DNA of 64,000 nucleotides from Bacteriovoracaceae bacterium UBA3083. GTDB taxonomy: Bacteria; Bdellovibrionota; Bacteriovoracia; Bacteriovoracales; Bacteriovoracaceae. The stretch covers positions 62,001 through 126,000 of the forward strand of contig DFBJ01000006.1 in the NCBI GenBank assembly GCA_002366565.1, given 5' to 3'. Positions within the stretch are counted from its first letter, which is position 1. The number at the start of each line of letters is the position of its first letter. The notes beneath the pieces are model-generated. The model was not told the DNA's origin and searched no databases. It saw nothing but the letters and a program-made list of their open reading frames with translations. The translations under genes were made by a program, and so were the position numbers. This document shows, one piece after another, positions 1 to 7,935 of this stretch.

Positions 1-82
1 TACTCTCAATAGACTCTTTAATAGGATAGCCAAGAGTTAGTCCATTCTTTATAAAAGTTATACCAGATATTAACTTAGTCAT
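1..82 (-). CDS. Partial GT2-like glycosyltransferase (N-terminus only)
   Basis: The first 27 codons of a leftward gene are visible and the rest lies outside the window. The ATG at 82-80 overlaps the stop of the next gene by 8 bases (AAATGACTAAG), which suggests translational coupling. The peptide reads MTKLISGITFIKNGLTLGYP and then continues with PIKESIES-type residues. This is the first beta-strand and 'xRNG/KNG' signature seen at the start of a GT2-like subfamily. It resembles the N-terminus of the intact gene at 16510-17553 (KIYGFTLLRNGIKYDYSF). No catalytic motif is present in the visible part, so the class rests on the N-terminus alone. Confidence 0.6.
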   Translation of the reverse strand, partial: MTKLISGITFIKNGLTLGYPIKESIES

Positions 83-1076
83 TTAAATCCTCTTTAATTC
101 TTTCAAATACCTGCTCTGGCATAAACTCATTTAAACAAATCATACTCGAGCAATTTGAAAGTCCACAGTAGTGAGCTGTTCTCGTTCTACATTCCAGTGG
201 ATCTTTGTAAAAGTAAGGGTGAGCAATCTCATCGTAAGGATGCCACTCATTCGGAGGCTCAGGTCCAAAGAGTGTATAAGACTTAATACCTGTTGCAATA
301 GCAAGGTGCTTAAGTCCTGTGTCGTTTCCAACATAGAGTCTAGAGTTACCAATGAACCGAGGTAGCTGAGAGAGTGTGATATGAACAATTTCAGCGTAAT
401 CATTAATATTTAACTCTTCTAGCCTCTCTTTAATCTGCTGATCACCCTCTGACTTTGAAAGGGGGATCTTTATACTTAAATCAGGAAACTTCTTACTGCA
501 TATCTTTGCTAACTCTACGTAGTAATCTAAAGGCCACATCTTTGTGGCCCTAGTTGCTACGACCCCAAGAATGAGTCTATTTTTCTTATCAGTATCAATA
601 GAAACTTTAGGAGTGTAATCAAGATAGCTCGGTATAGTCTTTTTATCGCTTAGACATGAATAGATTCCATCTAAATCTCTTTGAATAACTGCTTTAATCA
701 CACCCTGATCTAAGATCCCATTTACTCTCTTAGAGTGGTGGTCGTGATAGAAGTAAGGAGTTCTAAAGATCTTTGAATAGAGATTAAAGAACTTAAAGGT
801 TCTACCTGCTAAGTGCATTTCAAATATCACATCTGGTTTTACTCTTCGCACGCTCTTATAAAAGCTTTTCCAATCAGCAGCAGTCTTTAGATCACAACTA
901 ATAACCTCATCACATTCAATTTTTACATTCTTATATAAAGTAGTTATCCACGAAGGAATCGCATAGATAATTTTTGCATCTGGATAGAGCTCTCGTATAT
1001 ATTGTAGACCAGAGAGCCCCATAATGGAGTCACCCATAGCTCTATTTTTTACCACGAGAATTGTTCGATATGTCAT
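75..1076 (-). CDS. GT9 (heptosyltransferase-family) glycosyltransferase
   Basis: GT9 enzymes transfer ADP-heptose or related sugars to the LPS core or other surface glycans on the cytoplasmic face. The N-terminus VVKNRAMGDSIMGL (about residues 8-21) is the GT9 glycine-containing acceptor-side motif. The C-terminal VGNDTGLKHLAIATGI (about 248-263) followed by LFGPEPPNEWHP is the donor-binding segment. The C-terminus has a Cys cluster (ECRTRTAHYCGLSNCSSMIC), common in this family. I start it at ATG 1076 rather than the upstream in-frame TTG (1103). The family begins here, and a good promoter sits so close upstream that the transcript would be leaderless. About 333 aa, a normal length. The exact sugar is not determinable; WaaC/WaaF/WaaQ-like roles are all possible. 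Confidence 0.9.
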   Translation of the reverse strand: MTYRTILVVKNRAMGDSIMGLSGLQYIRELYPDAKIIYAIPSWITTLYKNVKIECDEVISCDLKTAADWKSFYKSVRRVKPDVIFEMHLAGRTFKFFNLYSKIFRTPYFYHDHHSKRVNGILDQGVIKAVIQRDLDGIYSCLSDKKTIPSYLDYTPKVSIDTDKKNRLILGVVATRATKMWPLDYYVELAKICSKKFPDLSIKIPLSKSEGDQQIKERLEELNINDYAEIVHITLSQLPRFIGNSRLYVGNDTGLKHLAIATGIKSYTLFGPEPPNEWHPYDEIAHPYFYKDPLECRTRTAHYCGLSNCSSMICLNEFMPEQVFERIKEDLND

Positions 1077-1082
1077 TATAAT

Positions 1083-1111
1083 AGTATAGCGAAGATGCAA
1101 CAATGTGTTAA
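1083..1111 (-). promoter_or_regulatory. Putative sigma70 promoter for the GT9 gene (leaderless)
   Basis: Read leftward: TTAACA (-35, 1111-1106), 17-base spacer, TATACT (-10, 1088-1083). Only six bases (ATTATA) separate the -10 from the ATG at 1076, so transcription should begin at or next to the A of the start codon. Each hexamer matches the consensus at 5 of 6 positions. Confidence 0.55.
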
Positions 1112-1136
1112 CAAAAAGAATAATGCGGTCTATGAT
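1108..1136 (+). promoter_or_regulatory. Putative sigma70 promoter for the WaaE-like gene (leaderless)
   Basis: Read rightward: TTAACA (-35, 1108-1113), 17-base spacer, TATGAT (-10, 1131-1136). Six bases (aagtct) then lead to the ATG at 1143, again predicting a leaderless mRNA. Its -35 box overlaps the opposing promoter through the palindrome TGTTAACA (1106-1113). Confidence 0.55.
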
Positions 1137-1142
1137 AAGTCT

Positions 1143-1907
1143 ATGATTAAGTTATCAGCGGTTATCATTACATTTAATGAAGAACATAATATTAGAAGAT
1201 GTCTTGAGTCCCTTGAGGGTATTGCTGATGAAATAGTGGTTGTTGACTCATTTTCAACAGATAAGACTGCTGAGATCTGTAGAGAGTTCAATACTGTTTG
1301 GATTGAAAATAAGTTTGAAGGACATATTGAGCAGAAGAACTTTGCTCTAAACGCCGCAACAAATGATCATATTCTTTCTCTCGACGCCGATGAAGCATTA
1401 GATGATGAGCTTAGAGAACAAATTAAGTCTATCAAAAATAACTTTAGTGCCGATGGGTATTATTTTAATAGGCTTACTCACTACGTAGATCAGTGGATTT
1501 ATAGATGTGGATGGTATCCTGATAGTAAGCTCCGTCTACTTGATAGAAGAAAAGGTCATTGGAGTGGAGTTAATCCTCATGACATTATCAAGATGGACGA
1601 GGGATCAAATATTCAAAAACTAAGTGGTAATCTACTTCACTATAGTTATGATTCAATCACTGATCATGTAAATCAAACAAATAAATTCACAACCATTGCA
1701 GCTAGGGCCGCCTTCAAACAAGGAAAGAGATCTAGCAATTTTAAGATTGTAACTAGACCGGTACTTAAGTTCGTTAAGGATTACTTTTTAAAGAGAGGAT
1801 TTCTTGATGGTAGATACGGGTTCATCATCTGTTGTATCAATTCATTATCAGCACTTCTTAAGTACTCAAAACTTAAAGACTTACAAGACGGTAGAGATAT
1901 TAATTAG
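1143..1907 (+). CDS. GT2 glycosyltransferase, WaaE/LPS-core type
   Basis: The fold is GT-A, family GT2. KLSAVIITFNEEHNIRRCLE at residues 3-22 and VVDSFSTDKT form the nucleotide-binding half. LSLDADEAL (DAD at about 81-83) is the metal-binding DxD. EQKNFALNAA (about 63-72) is a hallmark of the WaaE/LgtF-like group, which adds a beta-linked glucose to the first heptose of the LPS core. I start at ATG 1143, where the family begins and which the promoter geometry supports; an upstream in-frame ATG at 1095 would add 16 unrelated residues. About 254 aa, typical for the group. Its divergent GT9 neighbour supports a core-LPS role. The sugar specificity is inferred from similarity only. Confidence 0.87.
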   Translation: MIKLSAVIITFNEEHNIRRCLESLEGIADEIVVVDSFSTDKTAEICREFNTVWIENKFEGHIEQKNFALNAATNDHILSLDADEALDDELREQIKSIKNNFSADGYYFNRLTHYVDQWIYRCGWYPDSKLRLLDRRKGHWSGVNPHDIIKMDEGSNIQKLSGNLLHYSYDSITDHVNQTNKFTTIAARAAFKQGKRSSNFKIVTRPVLKFVKDYFLKRGFLDGRYGFIICCINSLSALLKYSKLKDLQDGRDIN

Positions 1908-1927
1908 ATTGAACGAACTATATACTT

Positions 1928-2842
1928 CTAGTTAATTTTTAATACCTTCTTTAGTTTCCTTACTACTCTAAATAGAAATGACTTTTTAGAATCCCTATAG
2001 TATTTTTTTATCTTATTCACTATTTCTTTATTTTCGACTCCACTATCATCCCAGTTTACACTAAATTCTCTCTCTAAAACCTCAGTTGACATGAAATCTG
2101 TTTCTCCACAGTGTACTCCACTTCCATCAAGTCCAATATTGGAGACATAAGTCTCTACAGGATTTAAGCAAAGCCCTTTATTTCTAATAATTGTAGCGTA
2201 CCAATAAACAGCCCATGTATTAATTTTCTTTCTCTTGTTAAGCAAAACTTGTATCCAAGAATTTTTAACTCCACCTAGGTCCATATAGTCGATCAGCTCA
2301 GGAGTAAACTCTTCAATTAGAGCATCAGTATCTTTCTCAAAGTGTTTCCAACAATCTTCCCATGTTGCCCATCCCCAACAACTCATCCCTCTCCATAAGA
2401 ATGTATCATCACTTCCTTTATTGCTAATTGGGTAATTCCAGCCACTAATATGCCAAACATTTTTCTTACTTTCATAAAACTCTAAAGCTTGATTCATAAA
2501 AGTTAAAAAGTTAGAACCAGTGACCATATCATCTTCAAGTACTATAATTTTTCCATACTTTCCCACCACTTCGGACACACCACTAATAATAGACTTAGCA
2601 AGCCCCCAATTCTCACTTCTTTCACGAACTTCAACAGAAAAAAAACCATTGACTGTTCTTAGATAGGATCTAACTTCCCCAACTGATTCTTCATCATGAG
2701 AAGTTTTTGCAGCATCACTATATATAATAAGTTTAGATTCCGAAGCGAGGTGATTTTTTTGAAGAAAGGATATTGTTTCTTTTGTGTGCCATAAGCGATT
2801 ATATACAAAGAGAACTATAGGTGCTGTTTTATTTTCATTCAT
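1928..2842 (-). CDS. GT-A glycosyltransferase of the surface-glycan 'EDD' family
   Basis: Starts PIVLFVYNRLWHTKETISFL, continues with SENWGLAKSII (about 76-86), the metal motif VLEDDMV (101-107) and the conserved SCWGWATWEDCWK (about 154-166). This combination is a recognisable family of O-antigen/capsule glycosyltransferases, distantly like GNT-I-type GT-A enzymes. It acts on nucleotide sugars at the cytoplasmic side; its sugar is unknown. It is separated from the upstream fcl gene by 81 bases and converges on the WaaE-like gene with a 20-base gap, where no convincing terminator is visible. The C-terminus is short, basic and lysine-rich (RVVRKLKKVLKIN), a likely membrane-surface contact. Confidence 0.85.
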   Translation of the reverse strand: MNENKTAPIVLFVYNRLWHTKETISFLQKNHLASESKLIIYSDAAKTSHDEESVGEVRSYLRTVNGFFSVEVRERSENWGLAKSIISGVSEVVGKYGKIIVLEDDMVTGSNFLTFMNQALEFYESKKNVWHISGWNYPISNKGSDDTFLWRGMSCWGWATWEDCWKHFEKDTDALIEEFTPELIDYMDLGGVKNSWIQVLLNKRKKINTWAVYWYATIIRNKGLCLNPVETYVSNIGLDGSGVHCGETDFMSTEVLEREFSVNWDDSGVENKEIVNKIKKYYRDSKKSFLFRVVRKLKKVLKIN

Positions 2843-2923
2843 AACTTCATATACCTTTAAAAACTTTATTCAAGTTCAAAACTTTAAGCATTTCATAAAA
2901 TGTACGGTTCTTTCAAAAACATA

Positions 2924-3850
2924 CTAATTTAAATAAAAACCTATAGATCTATCCAGGCCTTCAGACAAAGAAACTTCAGGCTTCCAACCAAGAGATTTAA
3001 CTCTTGAGACATCTAGTAGCTTTCTCATTGTTCCATCAGGTTTAGAAGTATCAAAAACTAATTCCCCTTTAAACCCCATTTTTTCTGCGATCATACTAGC
3101 GACTTCACCAATTGATATATCTTCTCCAGTTCCAATATTAATTAGATCTGGAACATCTCCATCAATATTTAAAACATGTATGCAAGCTTTTGCCATATCG
3201 TCTACGTAGAGAAATTCTCTCCTAGGCTTTCCTGTTCCCCAAACTTTAAATTCAGTGTCACCATTTTTTATAGCTTGATCCATTCTTGCAATAAGCCCTG
3301 GAATCACATGACTTTTCTCTAAATCATAATTGTCATTCACACCATAAAGATTTGTTGGCATTACTGAATAGAACTTACAACCATATTGCCTATTAAAACT
3401 CTCGGCCATCTTAAGACCAGCTATTTTTGCGATAGCATAAGGCTCATTTGTTTGCTCAAGAGGACCCGTTAAAAGGTACTCTTCCTTCATTGGCTGAGGA
3501 CATTCCTTAGGATAAATACAAGAGCTTCCAAGAAATAACATCTTCTTAACACCTGACCTATGACAAGCGTCAAAAACATTTTGCTGTATCCCTAAGTTTT
3601 CAAAAATAAAATCTGCTCTATAGGTATTATTAGCTAAAATACCTCCAACTTTCGCAGCTGCAAGAATAACAATATCTGGAGTATTTTCTTTGAAGTAACT
3701 TCTAACCCTTTCTTGCTCTAGAAGGTTTAACTCTGAGCTATTAGGAGAGAGAATATTTTTAAAGCCTTGAGCAGTCAATTCACGAATTATTGCAGAACCA
3801 ACAAGGCCTCTCCCACCAAGAACTAAAATAGTTTCATTCTTATTCATCAT
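2924..3850 (-). CDS. fcl: GDP-L-fucose synthase
   Basis: Converts GDP-4-keto-6-deoxy-D-mannose, the product of the adjacent gmd, to GDP-L-fucose by 3,5-epimerisation and NADPH reduction. It is an SDR-extended fold: the dinucleotide motif GGRGLVGSAI is near the N-terminus, GSSCIYP holds the catalytic serine, and EPYAIAK holds the Tyr/Lys pair at about 138/142. These positions almost match the E. coli enzyme. The start is ATG 3850, within the end of gmd (ATGATGAATAA junction), with AAGG 9 bases upstream. A longer in-frame start at 3874 adds residues the family lacks. Length is about 308 aa, as usual. Confidence in function is high because the pair gmd-fcl is intact. Confidence 0.95.
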   Translation of the reverse strand: MMNKNETILVLGGRGLVGSAIIRELTAQGFKNILSPNSSELNLLEQERVRSYFKENTPDIVILAAAKVGGILANNTYRADFIFENLGIQQNVFDACHRSGVKKMLFLGSSCIYPKECPQPMKEEYLLTGPLEQTNEPYAIAKIAGLKMAESFNRQYGCKFYSVMPTNLYGVNDNYDLEKSHVIPGLIARMDQAIKNGDTEFKVWGTGKPRREFLYVDDMAKACIHVLNIDGDVPDLINIGTGEDISIGEVASMIAEKMGFKGELVFDTSKPDGTMRKLLDVSRVKSLGWKPEVSLSEGLDRSIGFYLN

Positions 3851-4952
3851 TTTGAAGAACCTTGTGACCACCATCTAAAAGATACTTATCTCTTCTAAAA
3901 AGTTCTAAATCAGCCTCCATCATATCTTTTACTAGTCCGGCCAAATCATACTCTGGAGACCAGTTAAGTTTTGTATTTGCTTTAGTTGGATCCCCGAGTA
4001 GTAAATCAACTTCTGTTGGTCTAAAGTATCTTGGGTCAACTGCTACAACTTCTTGTCCCACCTTAATTTGATAATCATCATTTGAGCAAGACTTAACAAC
4101 TGCAACCTCATTTACTCCTTCACCTTTAAATTCAAGCTCAATTCCAGCTTCTCTAAACGCGAAAGTTACAAAGTTTCTAACAGTCTCCGTCACTCCTGTT
4201 GCAATAACAAAATCCTCAGCCTCATCCTGCTGAAGAATTGCCCACATTGCTCTGACATAGTCTTTTGCGTGTCCCCAGTCTCTCTTAGAGTCTAGGTTTC
4301 CTAAGTACAACTTATCTTGGAGACCTAAAGCAATTCTTGATGCCGCTCTAGTTATTTTTCTTGTTACAAAAGTCTCCCCCCTAAGTGGTGACTCATGATT
4401 AAAAAGAATACCGTTGCAAGCAAACATTCCGTAGGCTTCTCTATAGTTTACCGTAATCCAATACGCATACATCTTTGCACATGCATATGGTGACCTTGGA
4501 TAAAATGGTGTTGTTTCTTTTTGTGGTGTCTCTTGAACTAAACCGTAGAGTTCAGAAGTTGAAGCTTGATATATTCTAGTTTTCTTCTCAAGTCCTAATA
4601 TTCTTATCGCCTCAAGAAGTCTAAGAGTTCCTATTCCATCAACATCAGCAACATATTCTGGAGTATCAAAAGAAACTTTCACATGTGACATCGCACCGAG
4701 ATTATAAATTTCATCTGGCTGAACTTCTTGAATAATTCGAATAAGGTTTGTTGAGTCAGTTAAATCACCATAATGAAGTTTAAGTCTAATCTCATCTTCA
4801 TGAGGATCTTGATAAAGCGAGTCAATACGAGCAGTATTAATAAGAGAAGACCTTCTCTTTATCCCGTGGACCTCGTAACCTTTATCAAGAAGTAATTGAG
4901 TTAAATAGGCTCCGTCCTGGCCAGTAATTCCTGTAATTAACGCTACTTTCAT
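3840..4952 (-). CDS. gmd: GDP-mannose 4,6-dehydratase
   Basis: Dehydrates GDP-D-mannose to GDP-4-keto-6-deoxymannose, the first step to GDP-fucose (also usable for rhamnose or perosamine). TGITGQDGAYL (7-17) is the NADP site. YQASTSELYG holds Thr132/Glu134, and YPRSPYACAK holds Tyr156/Lys160, the full catalytic set. SDR signatures such as HYGDLTDS and FNHESPLRGETFVTRK are typical of GMD. At 370 aa it is full length. It sits 15 bases after the GT22-like gene and overlaps fcl by 11 bases, so the two steps are co-translated. The presence of fcl suggests fucose is the end product. Confidence 0.96.
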   Translation of the reverse strand: MKVALITGITGQDGAYLTQLLLDKGYEVHGIKRRSSLINTARIDSLYQDPHEDEIRLKLHYGDLTDSTNLIRIIQEVQPDEIYNLGAMSHVKVSFDTPEYVADVDGIGTLRLLEAIRILGLEKKTRIYQASTSELYGLVQETPQKETTPFYPRSPYACAKMYAYWITVNYREAYGMFACNGILFNHESPLRGETFVTRKITRAASRIALGLQDKLYLGNLDSKRDWGHAKDYVRAMWAILQQDEAEDFVIATGVTETVRNFVTFAFREAGIELEFKGEGVNEVAVVKSCSNDDYQIKVGQEVVAVDPRYFRPTEVDLLLGDPTKANTKLNWSPEYDLAGLVKDMMEADLELFRRDKYLLDGGHKVLQNDE

Positions 4953-4967
4953 ATATATCCTTTTAAG

Positions 4968-6401
4968 TTATAGACACTTATATAATGACCAAACTCTGGA
5001 TCTAGAGATCCAGTTTCCGATATTAAATTTTAAAATCCATTTTGGGTATGTTAAATAAATTAACTCACACTGTGAATGCTTTTCCATCTCTTTTACAAAT
5101 CTTCCCTTATTAAAGAAGGTATACCCTTTAACAGGATACGTATCAGACATCATAATCTTAAGTTCTTTCTTCTTGTAGAACTCAAGTGGAAGCCCGAGCA
5201 TAGTATAAGGATTCTCACCATGAACTGTGATTTCTTTAATATCCTTGTTATTCCAAATAAACTTATAGAAATCTACAGAAGGATTCGCCGCTCTAAAAGT
5301 AGCAACAAGTAAAAAAAGAAAGTTTACAGTTAAGACAAACTTCCATAGAAATCGAACTGACTTCTTCTTATAAAGCTCTTCTACCTTCTGAGAATAATCT
5401 CTTAGAAAGAATCCAAAATAAATTGGAATAAGTACTATAACTGGAAAGATATAGCGTAGCTCTTTATGACCAACGTAGCAGTGAAAAGCAAAAAGAGGTA
5501 GAGTTGCCCAAGTCAGTGGATGCTTTCTATACTTCCACCATCCCCAAACTGTAGCAATAATAAGTGGTAAACTCACCGGAGGAATACCTCTATTAAAAGC
5601 AAGCCTGAAATACCACCACCAAGGGTACTGCTTAACAGTAGTGATGACTCCCTCTAAAAAATTAGTTCTAAAGTAGTGCCACGTTGAAAATGTCCAATTC
5701 CCATAGCCCCAATAATCAAATAGAACTCCAAGACCAATTCCAACAATAATAGTAAAAGCACAAGAGATTAACATCTTAGCGCTTCCTCTCTTTATAAAGA
5801 GTCCCCAAAACCATAGAAATGCCACAACAAAGGCCATTTGCGATCTTGAAAGATAACTCAGCCCAAAAAGTAGTCCTGAAAAAAGTCCTGCTTTTACATA
5901 GTCTTTCTTATTCTCTAAAGACAAAATAAATACCGACATTCCCCACAGAAAGAAGCTAATTCCAAAACTCTCAGAGTTTGTACGAGTCTGAATATAAGGA
6001 ACAAACCAGCTGAGATTTAAAAATCCCCACGTCATGATCTGATATTTCTTCTCAGGGATCCAAATCTTTAAAAGAGGAATTAGTCTCGTTAGTGCAAAGA
6101 GACCAAAGAGAGAAGTCAAAAATCTTATGACAAAAGCAAAGAAAAAAGGAGAATTAATTCCAACGACACCTAGAGCTTTATACACACCAAAGTATGTAAA
6201 CACCTGAAACCATGGACGTATTTGCTCTCTAAATTCCCATGGAAGATTTGAGCTTGGAATGTTGCCCAGCTTAAAATTTAAGAATTCATATATTTGAAAG
6301 TGTTCATCAAAGTGTTGAAAGCCTGTACTAAAAATAGCGGCAAAGATATGAAATGCTAGAGATATATAGAGTATCGTTTTAAAATTACTTAGTTTCTTCA
6401 A
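4968..6401 (-). CDS. GT22-like (PIG-B/ALG9-type) membrane mannosyltransferase, copy 1
   Basis: A polytopic GT-C protein. The first periplasmic loop has the acidic motif FDEHFQ (about 31-36) followed by LPWEFREQIRPW (53-64). A later loop has GHKELRYIFP (311-320). An acidic first loop plus HKExRF is the signature of GT22, which in eukaryotes includes ALG9, ALG12 and the PIG-B/SMP3 GPI mannosyltransferases using dolichol-P-mannose. Shared motifs DYWGYG and PWWWYF tie it to two paralogues at 8907-10316 and 10300-11769. It lies in a leftward operon behind an ALG5-like polyprenyl-P-sugar synthase and a methyltransferase, and overlaps the latter by 17 bases. I infer it uses a polyprenyl-phosphate sugar on the periplasmic side. 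Acceptor and sugar are unknown. Confidence 0.8.
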   Translation of the reverse strand: MKKLSNFKTILYISLAFHIFAAIFSTGFQHFDEHFQIYEFLNFKLGNIPSSNLPWEFREQIRPWFQVFTYFGVYKALGVVGINSPFFFAFVIRFLTSLFGLFALTRLIPLLKIWIPEKKYQIMTWGFLNLSWFVPYIQTRTNSESFGISFFLWGMSVFILSLENKKDYVKAGLFSGLLFGLSYLSRSQMAFVVAFLWFWGLFIKRGSAKMLISCAFTIIVGIGLGVLFDYWGYGNWTFSTWHYFRTNFLEGVITTVKQYPWWWYFRLAFNRGIPPVSLPLIIATVWGWWKYRKHPLTWATLPLFAFHCYVGHKELRYIFPVIVLIPIYFGFFLRDYSQKVEELYKKKSVRFLWKFVLTVNFLFLLVATFRAANPSVDFYKFIWNNKDIKEITVHGENPYTMLGLPLEFYKKKELKIMMSDTYPVKGYTFFNKGRFVKEMEKHSQCELIYLTYPKWILKFNIGNWISRSRVWSLYKCL

Positions 6402-7122
6402 ATTTAAAAATCCCGATTACTGATGTTCCAAAAAGAGGATTTCCCCCCAGACTCTTCTCAAGCTTACCAAGCATTAGCATAATTGAATTAATAATTGGAT
6501 TTGGAAGCTTTAAGTCTTGCTGATCTTTTGATCCTTTAGATAGCTTTCTCACAAGATAAACTACAGGAAAAAGATATCCAAAAGCATATCTTAAATACAC
6601 AGGCCTTAGCCCTGCTTTACTAGCGACTTCTAATAAGTCTTTCTTAGTATACCTCTTTCTGTGTTCTAAAAATTCATCATGGTATGACCAAAGAGATTGA
6701 AATGCGGGAACTGTTATTAAAATTGCCCCATCACTCTTCATTGTACTAATCCATTGCTTTAGTACGGCTTCATCATCATCAACATGCTCTAGAACATCCA
6801 TTGCAAGAAGAACATCTGCTTTCTTTTCGCTACATTCATTTAAATTTGATGAGAGTCTAAAGTTTTCATCGCACCACTCCCCTGAAAAACCTTCAGGTAA
6901 GTTTGGATCAATGCCAACAGCACTTGATACTTTTGAAATACTAGGGCTCTTAGTTTTTAAGTACCAAAGATTCTGCCCACTACCACAGCCGTATTCGGCA
7001 ACGCTTAAGTTCTTTTTTGTAAAATAGCTAAAGAGCTTTTCAATATACTGAAATCTCGTTCTTATCCACCAGTGTTTTCTCTCACTTTGAATATCGAGTT
7101 CATTAATTTCTTTAATATCCAT
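6385..7122 (-). CDS. Class I SAM-dependent methyltransferase
   Basis: SAM-binding motif I is AEYGCGSGQNLW (about 42-53). DVLLAMDVLEHVDDDEAVLK is the motif with the acidic residue typical of Methyltransf_11/23 enzymes, and ILITVPAFQSLWSYHDEF follows. The segment HRKRYTKKDL is shared by many 'class I methyltransferases' found beside DPM1/ALG5-type GT2 genes in bacteria. Length 245 aa. It lies 2 bases after the ALG5-like gene and overlaps the GT22-like gene by 17 bases, so the three are one translationally coupled unit. A sugar or lipid-linked intermediate is the probable substrate. The C-terminal third is hydrophobic (YAFGYLFPVVYLVRKL), consistent with membrane association. Confidence 0.82.
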   Translation of the reverse strand: MDIKEINELDIQSERKHWWIRTRFQYIEKLFSYFTKKNLSVAEYGCGSGQNLWYLKTKSPSISKVSSAVGIDPNLPEGFSGEWCDENFRLSSNLNECSEKKADVLLAMDVLEHVDDDEAVLKQWISTMKSDGAILITVPAFQSLWSYHDEFLEHRKRYTKKDLLEVASKAGLRPVYLRYAFGYLFPVVYLVRKLSKGSKDQQDLKLPNPIINSIMLMLGKLEKSLGGNPLFGTSVIGIFKFEETK

Positions 7123-7124
7123 TT

Positions 7125-7847
7125 CTAGCCTTTATATTTCTTATAAATTTTTCGAAGCTCAAGAGGAGCTTTTAGAAAGTCAAAGGCGCAGAGCTTTGAG
7201 CCCTCAATATCTATCCAGTGATTTAGAGGAAGTTCATATATCTTCTCACTCGCTTGCTTTTCAACTTTACAATATCTAAAGAGAAGCTCTACATCGAAAA
7301 TCCAATATGAGACAAATTTCTCACGAAAGAGAGCTTCTACTAAGCTTGCTTTAAAGAACTTTGCCCCACACTGAGTGTCATAAACAGGAAGCTTTAAAGT
7401 GATGCTGGCCACAGTAGCAAATAGTCTACCAAGAACATGGCGGTACCACTTCCTATCGATGTGTCCTCCGAGTCTAAGAACCCTAGATCCCATAACAATA
7501 TCGTATTTCTTTTCACTTAGGACTTGTTCAAAATATGGAAGTTCAGAAAGAGGAGTAGCAAGGTCTGCGTCCCAAAAGCCTACTTCAGAAAATTCGCCCA
7601 ACTTTAATGAGTGAAGAAGCCCTAGTCTTACGGCTTCAGCTTTCCCTCCATTAACTTTAAGGTCTAAGTAATCAATATTTGAACTATCTCTAGATATTTC
7701 TTCTAAAATCTTAAGAGTCCCATCACTACTTCCATCATTTACAAATAAGAAGTGATGATGAGAATGATTTCTAGCATGTTCTTTATATGAATGAATATCT
7801 AAGCGAGATTCTTCGTTAAAACATGGAATGACCAAGCAAATCGACAT
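7125..7847 (-). CDS. ALG5/DPM1-like polyprenyl-phosphate glycosyltransferase (GT2)
   Basis: Makes a polyprenyl-phosphate hexose from a nucleotide sugar, by analogy with dolichyl-phosphate beta-glucosyltransferase (ALG5). Motifs in order: SICLVIPCFNEESRL (2-16), VNDGSSDGTL (36-45), NGGKAEAVRLGL (66-77) and GFWDADLATPLSEL (90-103, DxD), then MGSRVLRLGGHIDRKWYRH and YDTQCGAKFF. All are typical of the ALG5 branch. At 240 aa it lacks the extra C-terminal membrane helices of GtrB-type enzymes. It heads the leftward GT22/gmd/fcl operon. AGG lies seven bases before the ATG. I infer it supplies the donor for the GT22-like enzymes. The sugar could be glucose or mannose. Confidence 0.82.
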   Translation of the reverse strand: MSICLVIPCFNEESRLDIHSYKEHARNHSHHHFLFVNDGSSDGTLKILEEISRDSSNIDYLDLKVNGGKAEAVRLGLLHSLKLGEFSEVGFWDADLATPLSELPYFEQVLSEKKYDIVMGSRVLRLGGHIDRKWYRHVLGRLFATVASITLKLPVYDTQCGAKFFKASLVEALFREKFVSYWIFDVELLFRYCKVEKQASEKIYELPLNHWIDIEGSKLCAFDFLKAPLELRKIYKKYKG

Positions 7848-7863
7848 ATTTAGCCTAATATAG

Positions 7864-7891
7864 TTAAGAACTTTAATTATTCATTTATAAC
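7864..7891 (+). promoter_or_regulatory. Possible promoter for the rightward GT operon
   Basis: TTAAGA (7864-7869), 16-base spacer, TATAAC (7886-7891), 45 bases before the ATG at 7936. It lies in the 88-base divergent region between the ALG5-like gene and the GT4 gene. Reasonable hexamers but in very AT-rich DNA, so chance matches are likely. Confidence 0.35.
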
Positions 7892-7935
7892 ATTTAAAAT
7901 GGTAATAATTAAAGGCTCAATTTAATAGGATATAT

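Noticed and set aside
1907..1941. AACTA...TAGTT followed by AATTTTT at the convergent junction, possible bidirectional terminator
   Set aside because: Only five paired bases, so not reported as a feature.
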